Of a stretch of 64,000 nucleotides of DNA, positions 44,678 to 51,890 are shown piece after piece; the first letter of the stretch is position 1, and every line of letters starts with the position of its first letter. The position numbers were made by a program, and so were the translations under genes. The notes below the pieces were generated by a model. The model searched no databases. It was given only the letters and a program-made list of their open reading frames with translations, and was not told the DNA's origin. This DNA is from UBA2040 sp041674745. GTDB taxonomy: Bacteria > Bacteroidota > Bacteroidia > Flavobacteriales_D > Crocinitomicaceae. Location: the NCBI GenBank assembly GCA_041674745.1, contig JBAYVD010000006.1:1-64000 (forward strand), in the 5' to 3' direction.

Positions 44678-44751
44678 GGGGATGTAGCTCAGTTGGCTAG
44701 AGTGCTTGACTGGCAGTCAAGAGGTCGTCGGTTCGAGCCCGATCTTCTCCA
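44678..44751 (+). tRNA. tRNA-Ala (anticodon GGC)
   Basis: 74 nt fold into a full cloverleaf. The acceptor GGGGATG pairs with CTTCTCC with the diagnostic G3:U70 wobble of alanine tRNAs. D-stem GCTC/GAGT, anticodon stem CTTGA/TCAAG with loop CTGGCAG (anticodon GGC), T-arm GTCGG-TTCGAGC-CCGAT, discriminator A73. One T-T mismatch occurs in the acceptor stem. CCA is not encoded. A terminator follows within ten bases. Confidence 0.93.
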
Positions 44752-45010
44752 CTTTCAGAAACCTCCTTTTTCGGGAGGTTTTTTTATGCACTCTTTTCGG
44801 GCGAGAAGTAAGATGCCGATGCAAAGTTTCTTGGGAAGAATGACCGTAGAAACTTGCTATCGGTAAGCCCGATCTTCTCCACTTTACGAAACCTCCTTTT
44901 TTAGGAGGTTTTTTTATGCCCTCTTTTCGGGCGAGCAATAAGATGCCGATGCAAAGTTTCTTGGAAAGAATGACCGTAGCAACTTGCAATCGGTAAGCCC
45001 GATCTTCTCG
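44737..45010 (+). repeat. 130-bp tandem repeat carrying the tRNA-Ala 3' end
   Basis: The tRNA 3' end GCCCGATCTTCTC recurs at 44737, 44867 and 44997, giving an exact 130-bp period. Units 1 and 2 each contain tRNA 3' end, stem-loop terminator (AAACCTCC/GGAGGTTT), and a shared tail (TTTTCGGGCGAG, GATGCCGATGCAAAGTTTC, GAATGACCGTAG, ATCGGTAA). They differ at only a few bases. Unit 3 is just the 13-base start. Only the first copy has a complete tRNA. Confidence 0.9.
44759..44785 (+). terminator. tRNA-Ala terminator
   Basis: AAACCTCC (44759-44766) and GGAGGTTT (44774-44781) form an 8-bp stem with a 7-nt loop, followed by a T run. A second copy with altered loop lies at 44889-44911 in the tandem duplicate. 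Confidence 0.85.
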
Positions 45011-45015
45011 ATATG

Positions 45016-45053
45016 AAAAAAGGCGATATCAACTGAATGGAATCGCCTTTTTT
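45016..45053. terminator. Bidirectional terminator after the tandem repeat
   Basis: AAAAAAGGCGAT (45016-45027) and ATCGCCTTTTTT (45042-45053) form a perfect 12-bp stem with a 14-nt loop. It lies downstream of the tRNA block and just past the stop of the minus-strand T9SS gene at 45073, so it can serve both. Confidence 0.8.
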
Positions 45054-45072
45054 GAATTTTATCTGACCGATT

Positions 45073-46335
45073 TTATTCCTTCAAAACCCGACCCACATAT
45101 TTTTTGCCGGATTTCTCCACCTGGACAAAATAGATTCCCTTCTCCACTCCGAAGAAATTCAAAGAATAACCATTTGCAACGGGAGTAATTGATAACGATA
45201 CAGTTCTTCCCATTGCATCCTGCACAACAATCTTGTCTGCATTTTGGAAAGTAACGAACAGCTCATCTTTTACCGGGTTGGGATTGAATTCTAATTTTGA
45301 CAAACCCACAACACCTAAACCACCTGTCCCAGGAGGTATAGTCATTATAGTACTTACAGTCCAAAGTGAATCTCCACAGTCGTTCGAAGCCATTAATACC
45401 ACCGCAGTTGGTTGCCATAAAGCATAAGTATGCACTGGATTTGGATCCGTTGAAGTCATTCCATCTCCAAAATCCCAAAAGAAATTGGTTGCGTTAATCG
45501 AAGTATTTGTAAACGTGAAAGTAAAATTATTGGGTTGAGAAACAAAACCTGCATACAACAAATCATATTCACCCACATGCCACGACAGCAAACTATCCAA
45601 AACCACCGCTTTTGCTGCGTTGCGAATAATCAATGCATCGGCCGGATTCAATCCATAATCATTTGTAATCAAAGTTGGATCTTTTCTGAAAATGGTGCTG
45701 TAAAAAGAACAGGCGGCCGCGTAACTTCCTTCCAAAGAAGGATGACTCCCATCGCTAGCATACAATTGCAAGGTTGGGTTGTTTTGGCGAAGATATCTCC
45801 ATAAGGCTCCAACCGGTGAAAGCACACCTTGGTTGTCGACAGCCATTTGATTGTAGCGTTCACGCAACAAATCGTCCATGCCTTCATACGTGCAAACTGG
45901 TGGCCAAACAGCACAATTGGACGCGTCGCCCGTTTCTCGTCCCCACGTCATGTAAAACATGGTTTCAGCGCAAGGATTAGCCAAAACAATTAAACTATCC
46001 AAGGAATCGGCAAATGGGAAGCAATCCGTTTGCACTTGCGCCAAAGGAAACGAAGGCAATTGACTTTGCTCTTGGAGCACCACAAAATCCCAACCTGTTT
46101 GCGCTATTTTCGCAGTAGAAGTTCCATCGTTCAAATGATTTTGAAGTGTATAACCACCAGGCGTATGGCTATCGTAATTGAAATTATCTCCTGCTGAAAC
46201 TGCCAATGCGGCAATGATTTGCGGTAAATTATTCACAGCGGTGTAACTATTTCCTAGGAAAAGTACCTTTTTGGTCGTTTGACCAAAAATCAATGTGCTA
46301 TAAAAGAGCGCTACAAAAAGTATTTTTTTATTCAT
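45073..46335 (-). CDS. SGNH-hydrolase-like protein with PKD and T9SS sorting domains
   Basis: 420 residues from the ATG at 46335, which gives signal peptide MNKKILFVALFYSTLIFGQ; a longer reading from 46401 adds an implausible N-terminus. The catalytic domain follows the DUF4886/SGNH pattern: LFLGNSYTAVNNLP (block I, Ser in GNS), VLQEQSQLP, and DGSHPSLEGSY (block V, Asp-x-x-His). A PKD domain (FTFTNTSINATNFFWDFGDG) and then a T9SS type A tail (FNPNPVKDELFV) follow. It should act as a secreted esterase or deacetylase on a carbohydrate. The substrate is unknown; isolated gene. Confidence 0.85.
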   Translation of the reverse strand: MNKKILFVALFYSTLIFGQTTKKVLFLGNSYTAVNNLPQIIAALAVSAGDNFNYDSHTPGGYTLQNHLNDGTSTAKIAQTGWDFVVLQEQSQLPSFPLAQVQTDCFPFADSLDSLIVLANPCAETMFYMTWGRETGDASNCAVWPPVCTYEGMDDLLRERYNQMAVDNQGVLSPVGALWRYLRQNNPTLQLYASDGSHPSLEGSYAAACSFYSTIFRKDPTLITNDYGLNPADALIIRNAAKAVVLDSLLSWHVGEYDLLYAGFVSQPNNFTFTFTNTSINATNFFWDFGDGMTSTDPNPVHTYALWQPTAVVLMASNDCGDSLWTVSTIMTIPPGTGGLGVVGLSKLEFNPNPVKDELFVTFQNADKIVVQDAMGRTVSLSITPVANGYSLNFFGVEKGIYFVQVEKSGKKYVGRVLKE

Positions 46336-46496
46336 GCTGCGTGTTTTGAAGAAGACCGATTCTCTACTATAAGGGTTGGTTGAATGCTGTATTCCAGACA
46401 AATATCTGACATTTCATCTAAAAATGCACATTAAAGCATGAATAACTTTGGATTCACGCCTACTTTCAACAAAAAAAGCACCGTACCTTTGCTAAC

Positions 46497-46781
46497 ATGA
46501 AACGGTTCTATCCTTATTTGAAAAACAAATTTATCTTCACTGGAATCCTATTCTTATTGTACGCTTTGTTTTTGGATGATATGGATGTATTTTCCATGGT
46601 AAGACATACACGTAAACTCAATCAAATTGAAGCTTCTCGCGAGGAAGTGAAAGCAAAATTGGCTGATACAGAAAAAACATTGGAGGAATTGAAAACACTT
46701 TCTGGAAAAGAAAGATACGCTCGTGAAAATAAATTTTTCAAAAAGGACAACGAGGATATTTTTGTGATTACTTACGAGTAA
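46497..46781 (+). CDS. FtsB/DivIC-like septum formation protein
   Basis: A 94-residue protein with one N-terminal membrane segment (about 13-29), a coiled coil (about 35-67, heptads in QIEASREEVKAKLADTEKTLEEL) and the closing RYARENKFFKKDNEDIFVI motif of the DivIC/FtsB family. It belongs to the periplasmic FtsQ-FtsB-FtsL complex that controls septal wall synthesis. TACCTTTG at 46484-46491 fits the -7 box and lies only 5 bp before the ATG, so the transcript may be nearly leaderless. It is separated by 86 bp from the redox operon and is probably unrelated to it. Confidence 0.85.
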   Translation: MKRFYPYLKNKFIFTGILFLLYALFLDDMDVFSMVRHTRKLNQIEASREEVKAKLADTEKTLEELKTLSGKERYARENKFFKKDNEDIFVITYE

Positions 46782-46800
46782 AATCGACCATTTAAGGCAA

Positions 46801-46818
46801 TCTTAAGGTTTTCTTAAG
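46801..46818 (+). promoter_or_regulatory. TCTTAAG direct repeat upstream of the redox operon
   Basis: TCTTAAG at 46801-46807 and again at 46812-46818, an 11-bp period, as used by OmpR/PhoB-type response regulators. It lies 50 bp upstream of the ATG at 46868. A -7-like TAACTTCG sits at 46856-46863. No regulator gene is nearby. Confidence 0.4.
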
Positions 46819-46867
46819 AAATCAAACTCCTCAAAATTTACTCATATTTTTTTACTAACTTCGAATT

Positions 46868-47710
46868 ATGAATACTCTCATGCATCGTATTTATATCGGA
46901 ACCATGTCTGCGATTGTTGCAATTGTAGCAATTTATCTTAGCTACATTGGTGTGTCCTATTACAGCTACCCGATCAATGAACGATTTTATCATCCCGATC
47001 ACGAATGGTTAAAACCTTCTGGAATCTTTGGCCAAGGCTTAGGCGTGATTGGCACCCTTCTCATTCTATTCGGTGTTATCTTGTATATTGTTGCCAAGAA
47101 ATACATGATTTTTGAGCGTTTCGTGCGTTTGAAGTACATTCTTGAATTCCACATTTTCCTTTGCACGCTGGGACCAATTTTAGTGCTTTTCCACACTTCC
47201 ATGAAATTTGGAGGAATCGTGTCCATCGGTTTTTGGAGTATGGCCATGGTGGTTTTCAGCGGCGTTATTGGTCGATACATTTACATTCAAATCCCACGAA
47301 ACATAAGTGGTAAAGAATTGACATTAAACGAAATTCATTTGGAACAAATGGCCGCCGTTTCCAAAATCACCACAGATGAGGAATTGAAAATCAAGGTAAA
47401 TGATTTGATTTCACAATACGACAACCCGTTTGGTTGGGGATTAAAAAGTTACCAATATCACCGCAAAGAAAAGTCGATGATCTTCAAGCAAATTCAGCAA
47501 CTGAGTTTTACGAGTGATCAAAAACACATTGTACGACAATTGGTGAAAAAAGAAGTTTCCATGAAACTTCGGATCCAACGATTGGACTTGATGGTGAAAT
47601 TATTTAAATATTGGCACATCATTCATCGACCTTTCTCCATTATCATGTTGGTTATCGTAATTATACACGTAGGCATTTCGATAACGCTCGGTTACCGTTG
47701 GATTTTTTAA
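46868..47710 (+). CDS. Di-haem b-type cytochrome-like membrane protein
   Basis: 280 residues with five clear membrane segments (about 13-31, 55-75, 92-110, 117-138, 254-274). His95 and His109 in one helix and His253 and His267 in the last helix are each 14 residues apart, the spacing of bis-His haem b pairs in transmembrane four-helix bundles. His250 adds another. A charged cytoplasmic-type loop (about 145-245) separates the helices. I recognise no named family. It starts an apparent seven-gene operon with the flavoprotein, multihaem cytochromes and maturase. By position and histidines it would carry electrons across the inner membrane. That role is inference. Confidence 0.65.
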   Translation: MNTLMHRIYIGTMSAIVAIVAIYLSYIGVSYYSYPINERFYHPDHEWLKPSGIFGQGLGVIGTLLILFGVILYIVAKKYMIFERFVRLKYILEFHIFLCTLGPILVLFHTSMKFGGIVSIGFWSMAMVVFSGVIGRYIYIQIPRNISGKELTLNEIHLEQMAAVSKITTDEELKIKVNDLISQYDNPFGWGLKSYQYHRKEKSMIFKQIQQLSFTSDQKHIVRQLVKKEVSMKLRIQRLDLMVKLFKYWHIIHRPFSIIMLVIVIIHVGISITLGYRWIF

Positions 47711-47719
47711 TCAATTCGT

Positions 47720-49042
47720 ATGTTCACAGAAGAAATCATAACGTATTCCATCACTACACTGTTTGTTCTTGCTGTGGTTGTGATTTATGTTTTGCGCGGT
47801 AAACGAAAATCAGACGTAGTAAAAAAGAAAGTAGAAATCGCCAAAGAAGAAGGGAAATTTGAACCGGTTTCACTCCATCCTTACATTGACACCAATATAT
47901 GCATTGGCAGTGGCGCCTGTATTCGGTCTTGTCCAGAGAAAGATATTTTAGGCATCATTGATGGTAAAGCTACTGTTATCAATGCTTCCAATTGCATTGG
48001 ACATGGAGCCTGTTTCATTGCTTGTCCTGTTGATGCGATTAGTTTGCGGATTGGAACGGAAAAACGAGGTGTGGATCTACCGCACGTAAAACCAAGCTAC
48101 GAAACCAATATGGATGGAATTTTTATCGCAGGTGAGTTAGGTGGTATGGGGCTTATAAAAAATAGCACCGAGCAAGGAATTCAGGCAGTTGAAAATATCA
48201 TAAAACGAAGAAAAACAGAAAACTCTACCGGTTTAGACTTGGTTATTATTGGCGCAGGACCTGCAGGCATCGCGGCTTCCCTTACGGCAAAAAAACACGG
48301 CTTAAAATTCAAAACACTGGAACAAAATTCATTGGGTGGAACCGTTTTTACTTTTCCTCGCATGAAGGTGGTCATGACCAAACCCATGGATTTGCCCTTG
48401 GTTGGTAAAATTAAATTGGTCAACACCAGCAAACAAGAATTATTGGATGTTTGGAACAACGCACTGACAAAGAATAACATTACCATTGAAGAAAATTGCA
48501 AAGTTGAAAACATCGGTTCCCTTGAACATGGTTATCAATTGACTTTAAAAGATGGCTCCACACTAGATACGGACCAAGTGCTAATAGCGATTGGGCGAAG
48601 AGGTACACCTAGAAAATTAGGCGTTAAAGGAGAAGAATTGAGCAAAGTGGCCTATCGATTGCTGGAACCAGAAACAATTTCTGGTCAGAAAATCATGGTG
48701 GTCGGAGGTGGTGATTCCGCTATTGAATCAGCCCTTCTATTGACAGATGAGAATGAAGTACATCTCTCCTACCGGCAAGCCAATTTTGCCCGAATTAAAA
48801 AACAAAACGAGGTCAACCTAGAAACGGCTATTCGAGCAGGGAAATTGAAGGTTTGGTTGAATTCTAATTTATCCGAAATTACAGACCAAAATATTACTCT
48901 TGCGCAAGCGGAAACAGGTGAACACACTTTGGAAAATGATCGTGTCTTTATTTTCGCAGGAGGAGAATTGCCGACTGAGTTCTTGAAAAACGCTGGTATT
49001 TCTGTTGAAAAAAGTTTCGGGAAAACCGTTAAAAAACACTAA
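47720..49042 (+). CDS. Membrane-anchored ferredoxin / flavin oxidoreductase fusion
   Basis: 440 residues: TM anchor (about 8-25), then two ferredoxin-like cluster motifs, then a pyridine-nucleotide-disulfide-type FAD domain with GAGPAG (about 178-183, FAD) and VVGGGDSAIESA (NAD(P)H). Each cluster motif reads C-x-x-[S/H]-x-x-C-x-x-x-C-P (Cys61/Ser64/Cys67/Cys71 and Cys92/His95/Cys98/Cys102), so the usual second cysteine is missing in both. The FAD domain resembles thioredoxin-reductase/YpdA-type proteins, but no CxxC redox pair is visible there. Basic residues after the TM put the redox domains in the cytoplasm. It is 9 bp after the b-type gene and 2 bp before the 23-haem cytochrome. Likely an NAD(P)H-linked electron entry or exit point. 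Confidence 0.85.
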   Translation: MFTEEIITYSITTLFVLAVVVIYVLRGKRKSDVVKKKVEIAKEEGKFEPVSLHPYIDTNICIGSGACIRSCPEKDILGIIDGKATVINASNCIGHGACFIACPVDAISLRIGTEKRGVDLPHVKPSYETNMDGIFIAGELGGMGLIKNSTEQGIQAVENIIKRRKTENSTGLDLVIIGAGPAGIAASLTAKKHGLKFKTLEQNSLGGTVFTFPRMKVVMTKPMDLPLVGKIKLVNTSKQELLDVWNNALTKNNITIEENCKVENIGSLEHGYQLTLKDGSTLDTDQVLIAIGRRGTPRKLGVKGEELSKVAYRLLEPETISGQKIMVVGGGDSAIESALLLTDENEVHLSYRQANFARIKKQNEVNLETAIRAGKLKVWLNSNLSEITDQNITLAQAETGEHTLENDRVFIFAGGELPTEFLKNAGISVEKSFGKTVKKH

Positions 49043-49044
49043 TC

Positions 49045-50886
49045 ATGAAAAGTAAAATCCTCTTCCTGATTAGTGTTCTGTGGCTTTCATTGCCCTTGTT
49101 TGGCCAGTTTTCTCCGGGAAAATTAATGAAAGCACATGCCAATCTGGAAGGAACGAACAACTGTACGAAATGCCACGATTTAGGTAAAAAAGTAACGAAC
49201 AACAAGTGCCTCGATTGTCACAGTGAAATTAAGACCTTAATTTTTCAAAAAAGAGGATACCATGGCAATAGTGCTGTAAAAGGAAAATCGTGCATTACGT
49301 GCCACAGTGACCATCACGGTTTGGATTTTGACCCTCTTCACTTCGACAGCAAAGGGTTTGATCACAACACCACGGGTTATAAATTAGAAGGTAAGCACAA
49401 AGATGTTGACTGTAAAGAATGTCACAAATCAGCGAATATTGCGGATTCAAAAATCAAGAAACGATACAAAACGTATTTGGGATTACAAAGTAAATGCAGT
49501 TCTTGCCACACGGATTACCACCAAGGAACGCTGAGTCAGACCTGCACGAAATGTCACACCATGGAAGACTTTAAAAAGGCTCCAAAATTTGATCACGAAA
49601 AAACAAAGTATCCATTAAAAGGGGCACACACGAAAGTAGATTGCAAAGAGTGTCATGCTAAAACCACCCGCAACAACAAAGCGTTTCAAGAATTCTCAGG
49701 AATTAAATTCGCCAACTGCACGAATTGCCACAAAGATCAGCACAACGGTCAATTTGGAACGAATTGTACAAAATGTCACAACAATGACAGCTGGACTAAT
49801 ATTTCGGCTGGAACAGGATTTAATCACGATGTAACCAAATTCCCATTGCGAGGCAAACATGCCAGCGTATCCTGTACAAAATGTCACAAGGGTGGTGATT
49901 ATAAAAAATCCTTGAAATTCGCGAATTGCATGGATTGCCATACCGATCACCACGATGGCGCCATGAAATTATCAAGTGAGACTGTTACGGATTGCAAACG
50001 CTGTCATAATAACAATAGCTGGAAATCATTGTCTTTAGGAAGCGATTTTGATCATGACAAAACGGATTTTCCTCTAGTCGGTTTGCACGCTGGAGTGTCT
50101 TGCGACAAATGCCATAAATCCGGCGATTTCAAAAAAGCATTGAATTTTACGAATTGCATGGATTGTCATGATGACTACCACAAAGGTGAATTAAAACTGG
50201 CGAGTGAAACTGTGACGGATTGCAAAAGATGTCACTCAACGGAAAAAAGCTTTACCAATAGTTCATTTGGCTTTCCAGATCACGAAAAAACGAAATTTCC
50301 ATTGCAAGGAGCGCACGTTGCAACACCTTGCTTCAGTTGTCATAAAAAAACGACTGATAACCGTTGGAATTTCAAATTCAAATCCCAAAAATGTATTGAT
50401 TGCCACGATAATATTCACAAGGAAACCATTTCAGCGAAATATTATCCAGAACAAAATTGTCAGGTTTGTCACAGTGCGGAATCGTGGAAAGAAATAAAAT
50501 TTGATCACGACAAAACCAATTTCAAATTGGAAGGAAAACACATCACCGTCAATTGTAGGGAGTGTCATTTTGAAAAAAATAATTCATCCACCAACGTAAC
50601 CAAACAAAAATTCGTTGGTTTAGATAAACAATGTACCTCTTGTCATCAAAATTTCCATGGAGATCAATTCAATGTAAACGGCGTGACGGAATGTAAAAAA
50701 TGCCATACTTCGGATGTTGAATGGAAAATTCGCAACTTCAACCATGACAACACAAATTTCCCGTTAGCCGGTGGCCATGAGGATGTTGCCTGCGCTGAAT
50801 GTCACAAGCCAGAGTTGATGAGCAATGGAAAATCCATTGTTCAGTACAAAATAAAAAATTACAAATGCATAGACTGTCATTATTAA
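49045..50886 (+). CDS. Multihaem c-type cytochrome with 23 CxxCH motifs
   Basis: 613 residues after a Sec signal (about 1-21, LPLFGQ). I count 23 CxxCH haem-attachment motifs. They sit in a repeating module: (F)(D/N)H-x4-(F/Y)-x-L-x-G-x-H-x4-C-x-x-C-H, then a second CxxCH followed by D-x-H-x-G. The FDH, G-x-H and D-x-H histidines are good candidates for distal haem ligands. Such modules occur in cytochrome c7/class III-like periplasmic wires. The protein is periplasmic or surface-exposed and should conduct electrons over a long distance. It is cotranscribed with a second, 13-haem cytochrome whose start lies inside this gene's end. I know no named homologue. Confidence 0.9.
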   Translation: MKSKILFLISVLWLSLPLFGQFSPGKLMKAHANLEGTNNCTKCHDLGKKVTNNKCLDCHSEIKTLIFQKRGYHGNSAVKGKSCITCHSDHHGLDFDPLHFDSKGFDHNTTGYKLEGKHKDVDCKECHKSANIADSKIKKRYKTYLGLQSKCSSCHTDYHQGTLSQTCTKCHTMEDFKKAPKFDHEKTKYPLKGAHTKVDCKECHAKTTRNNKAFQEFSGIKFANCTNCHKDQHNGQFGTNCTKCHNNDSWTNISAGTGFNHDVTKFPLRGKHASVSCTKCHKGGDYKKSLKFANCMDCHTDHHDGAMKLSSETVTDCKRCHNNNSWKSLSLGSDFDHDKTDFPLVGLHAGVSCDKCHKSGDFKKALNFTNCMDCHDDYHKGELKLASETVTDCKRCHSTEKSFTNSSFGFPDHEKTKFPLQGAHVATPCFSCHKKTTDNRWNFKFKSQKCIDCHDNIHKETISAKYYPEQNCQVCHSAESWKEIKFDHDKTNFKLEGKHITVNCRECHFEKNNSSTNVTKQKFVGLDKQCTSCHQNFHGDQFNVNGVTECKKCHTSDVEWKIRNFNHDNTNFPLAGGHEDVACAECHKPELMSNGKSIVQYKIKNYKCIDCHY

Positions 50887-51890
50887 GCCTCTTTCTGATC
50901 AGTACGCTTGTAGTATTTGGTAAGAAAAATCCGCATGGTCCCAATTTTAAAATTGACTGTAATGAATGTCACAGCCCAAAAAGTGGTTGGGGAATTATTC
51001 TGTCGGATGTTAAATTTGATCACAATTCAACCAAATTTGATTTGGAAGGTCAGCATAAAAAGACGGATTGTAAAAAGTGTCATATTGATTTAACATTTAA
51101 ATTGCCTAAAAACAATTGTTTAAATTGCCATACGGATGTTCACCAAATGACGGTTGGCAATGATTGTGTTCGTTGCCATAACTCGGACAATTGGCTAATC
51201 ATGGATATTTTTCCCATGCACGAACAAAATGGTTTTCCGCTGGAAGGGCGTCACGCAACGGTGTCCTGTATTGAGTGTCACAAATCATCGAATACACTCA
51301 CTTTCAGCCGTCTTGGTCAGGAATGTGTAGATTGCCATCGAGCAGATTATGCTTCAACCAGTAATCCAAATCACCTTACTTCGGGATTCAGCGTTGATTG
51401 TCGCGAATGTCACGAACCTTTTTCTACTAGCTGGACCGGTCAATTTGAGCATGGTTTCTTTCCTTTAGAAAAAGGTCATGACAATTTGCAATGTGCTGCT
51501 TGCCACAAAAATCCAGTTTATTCTCAAATTTCTTCCGAATGCGTATCCTGTCATCAACAGGATTTCAATTCAGCCACAAGCCCAAATCATGTTGCCTCTG
51601 GCTTTCCGACGGATTGTAAACTTTGTCACACAACTGATATCGGATGGTCTCCAGCCTCTTTCAGCGATCATGACGGTCAGTTTTTTCCGATTTATTCAGG
51701 TAAACATAAAGGCGAATGGAATACTTGTGCTGATTGCCATACGGATCCAGGAAATTTTTCGACGTTCACCTGTATTCAGTGTCACGAACACAACAATCCT
51801 TCCTCTTTGGCAAACAAGCATAGCGATGTAGGTGGATATTCATACAATAGTAATGCTTGTTATAGCTGCCACCCAGACGGTAAAGAATAA
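50865..51890 (+). CDS. Multihaem c-type cytochrome with 13 CxxCH motifs
   Basis: 341 residues from the ATG at 50865, which yields a Sec signal (MHRLSLLSLFLISTLVVFG). A longer reading from 50799 has no signal and would overlap more. The coding sequence overlaps the previous gene by 22 bp in another frame, so translation is probably coupled. I count 13 CxxCH motifs in the same modular arrangement (FDHNSTKF, LEGQHKKTDCKKCH; FSDHDGQFFP, GKHKGEWNTCADCH). It is a shorter paralogue of the 23-haem protein and the two may form a complex. The stop TAA is immediately followed by the ATG of the barrel gene. Confidence 0.88.
   Translation: MHRLSLLSLFLISTLVVFGKKNPHGPNFKIDCNECHSPKSGWGIILSDVKFDHNSTKFDLEGQHKKTDCKKCHIDLTFKLPKNNCLNCHTDVHQMTVGNDCVRCHNSDNWLIMDIFPMHEQNGFPLEGRHATVSCIECHKSSNTLTFSRLGQECVDCHRADYASTSNPNHLTSGFSVDCRECHEPFSTSWTGQFEHGFFPLEKGHDNLQCAACHKNPVYSQISSECVSCHQQDFNSATSPNHVASGFPTDCKLCHTTDIGWSPASFSDHDGQFFPIYSGKHKGEWNTCADCHTDPGNFSTFTCIQCHEHNNPSSLANKHSDVGGYSYNSNACYSCHPDGKE

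Noticed and set aside
44612..44989. Open frames on both strands across the tRNA and its tandem repeat
   Set aside because: They read through the tRNA, the terminators and the 130-bp repeats; the apparent repeat proteins are artefacts.
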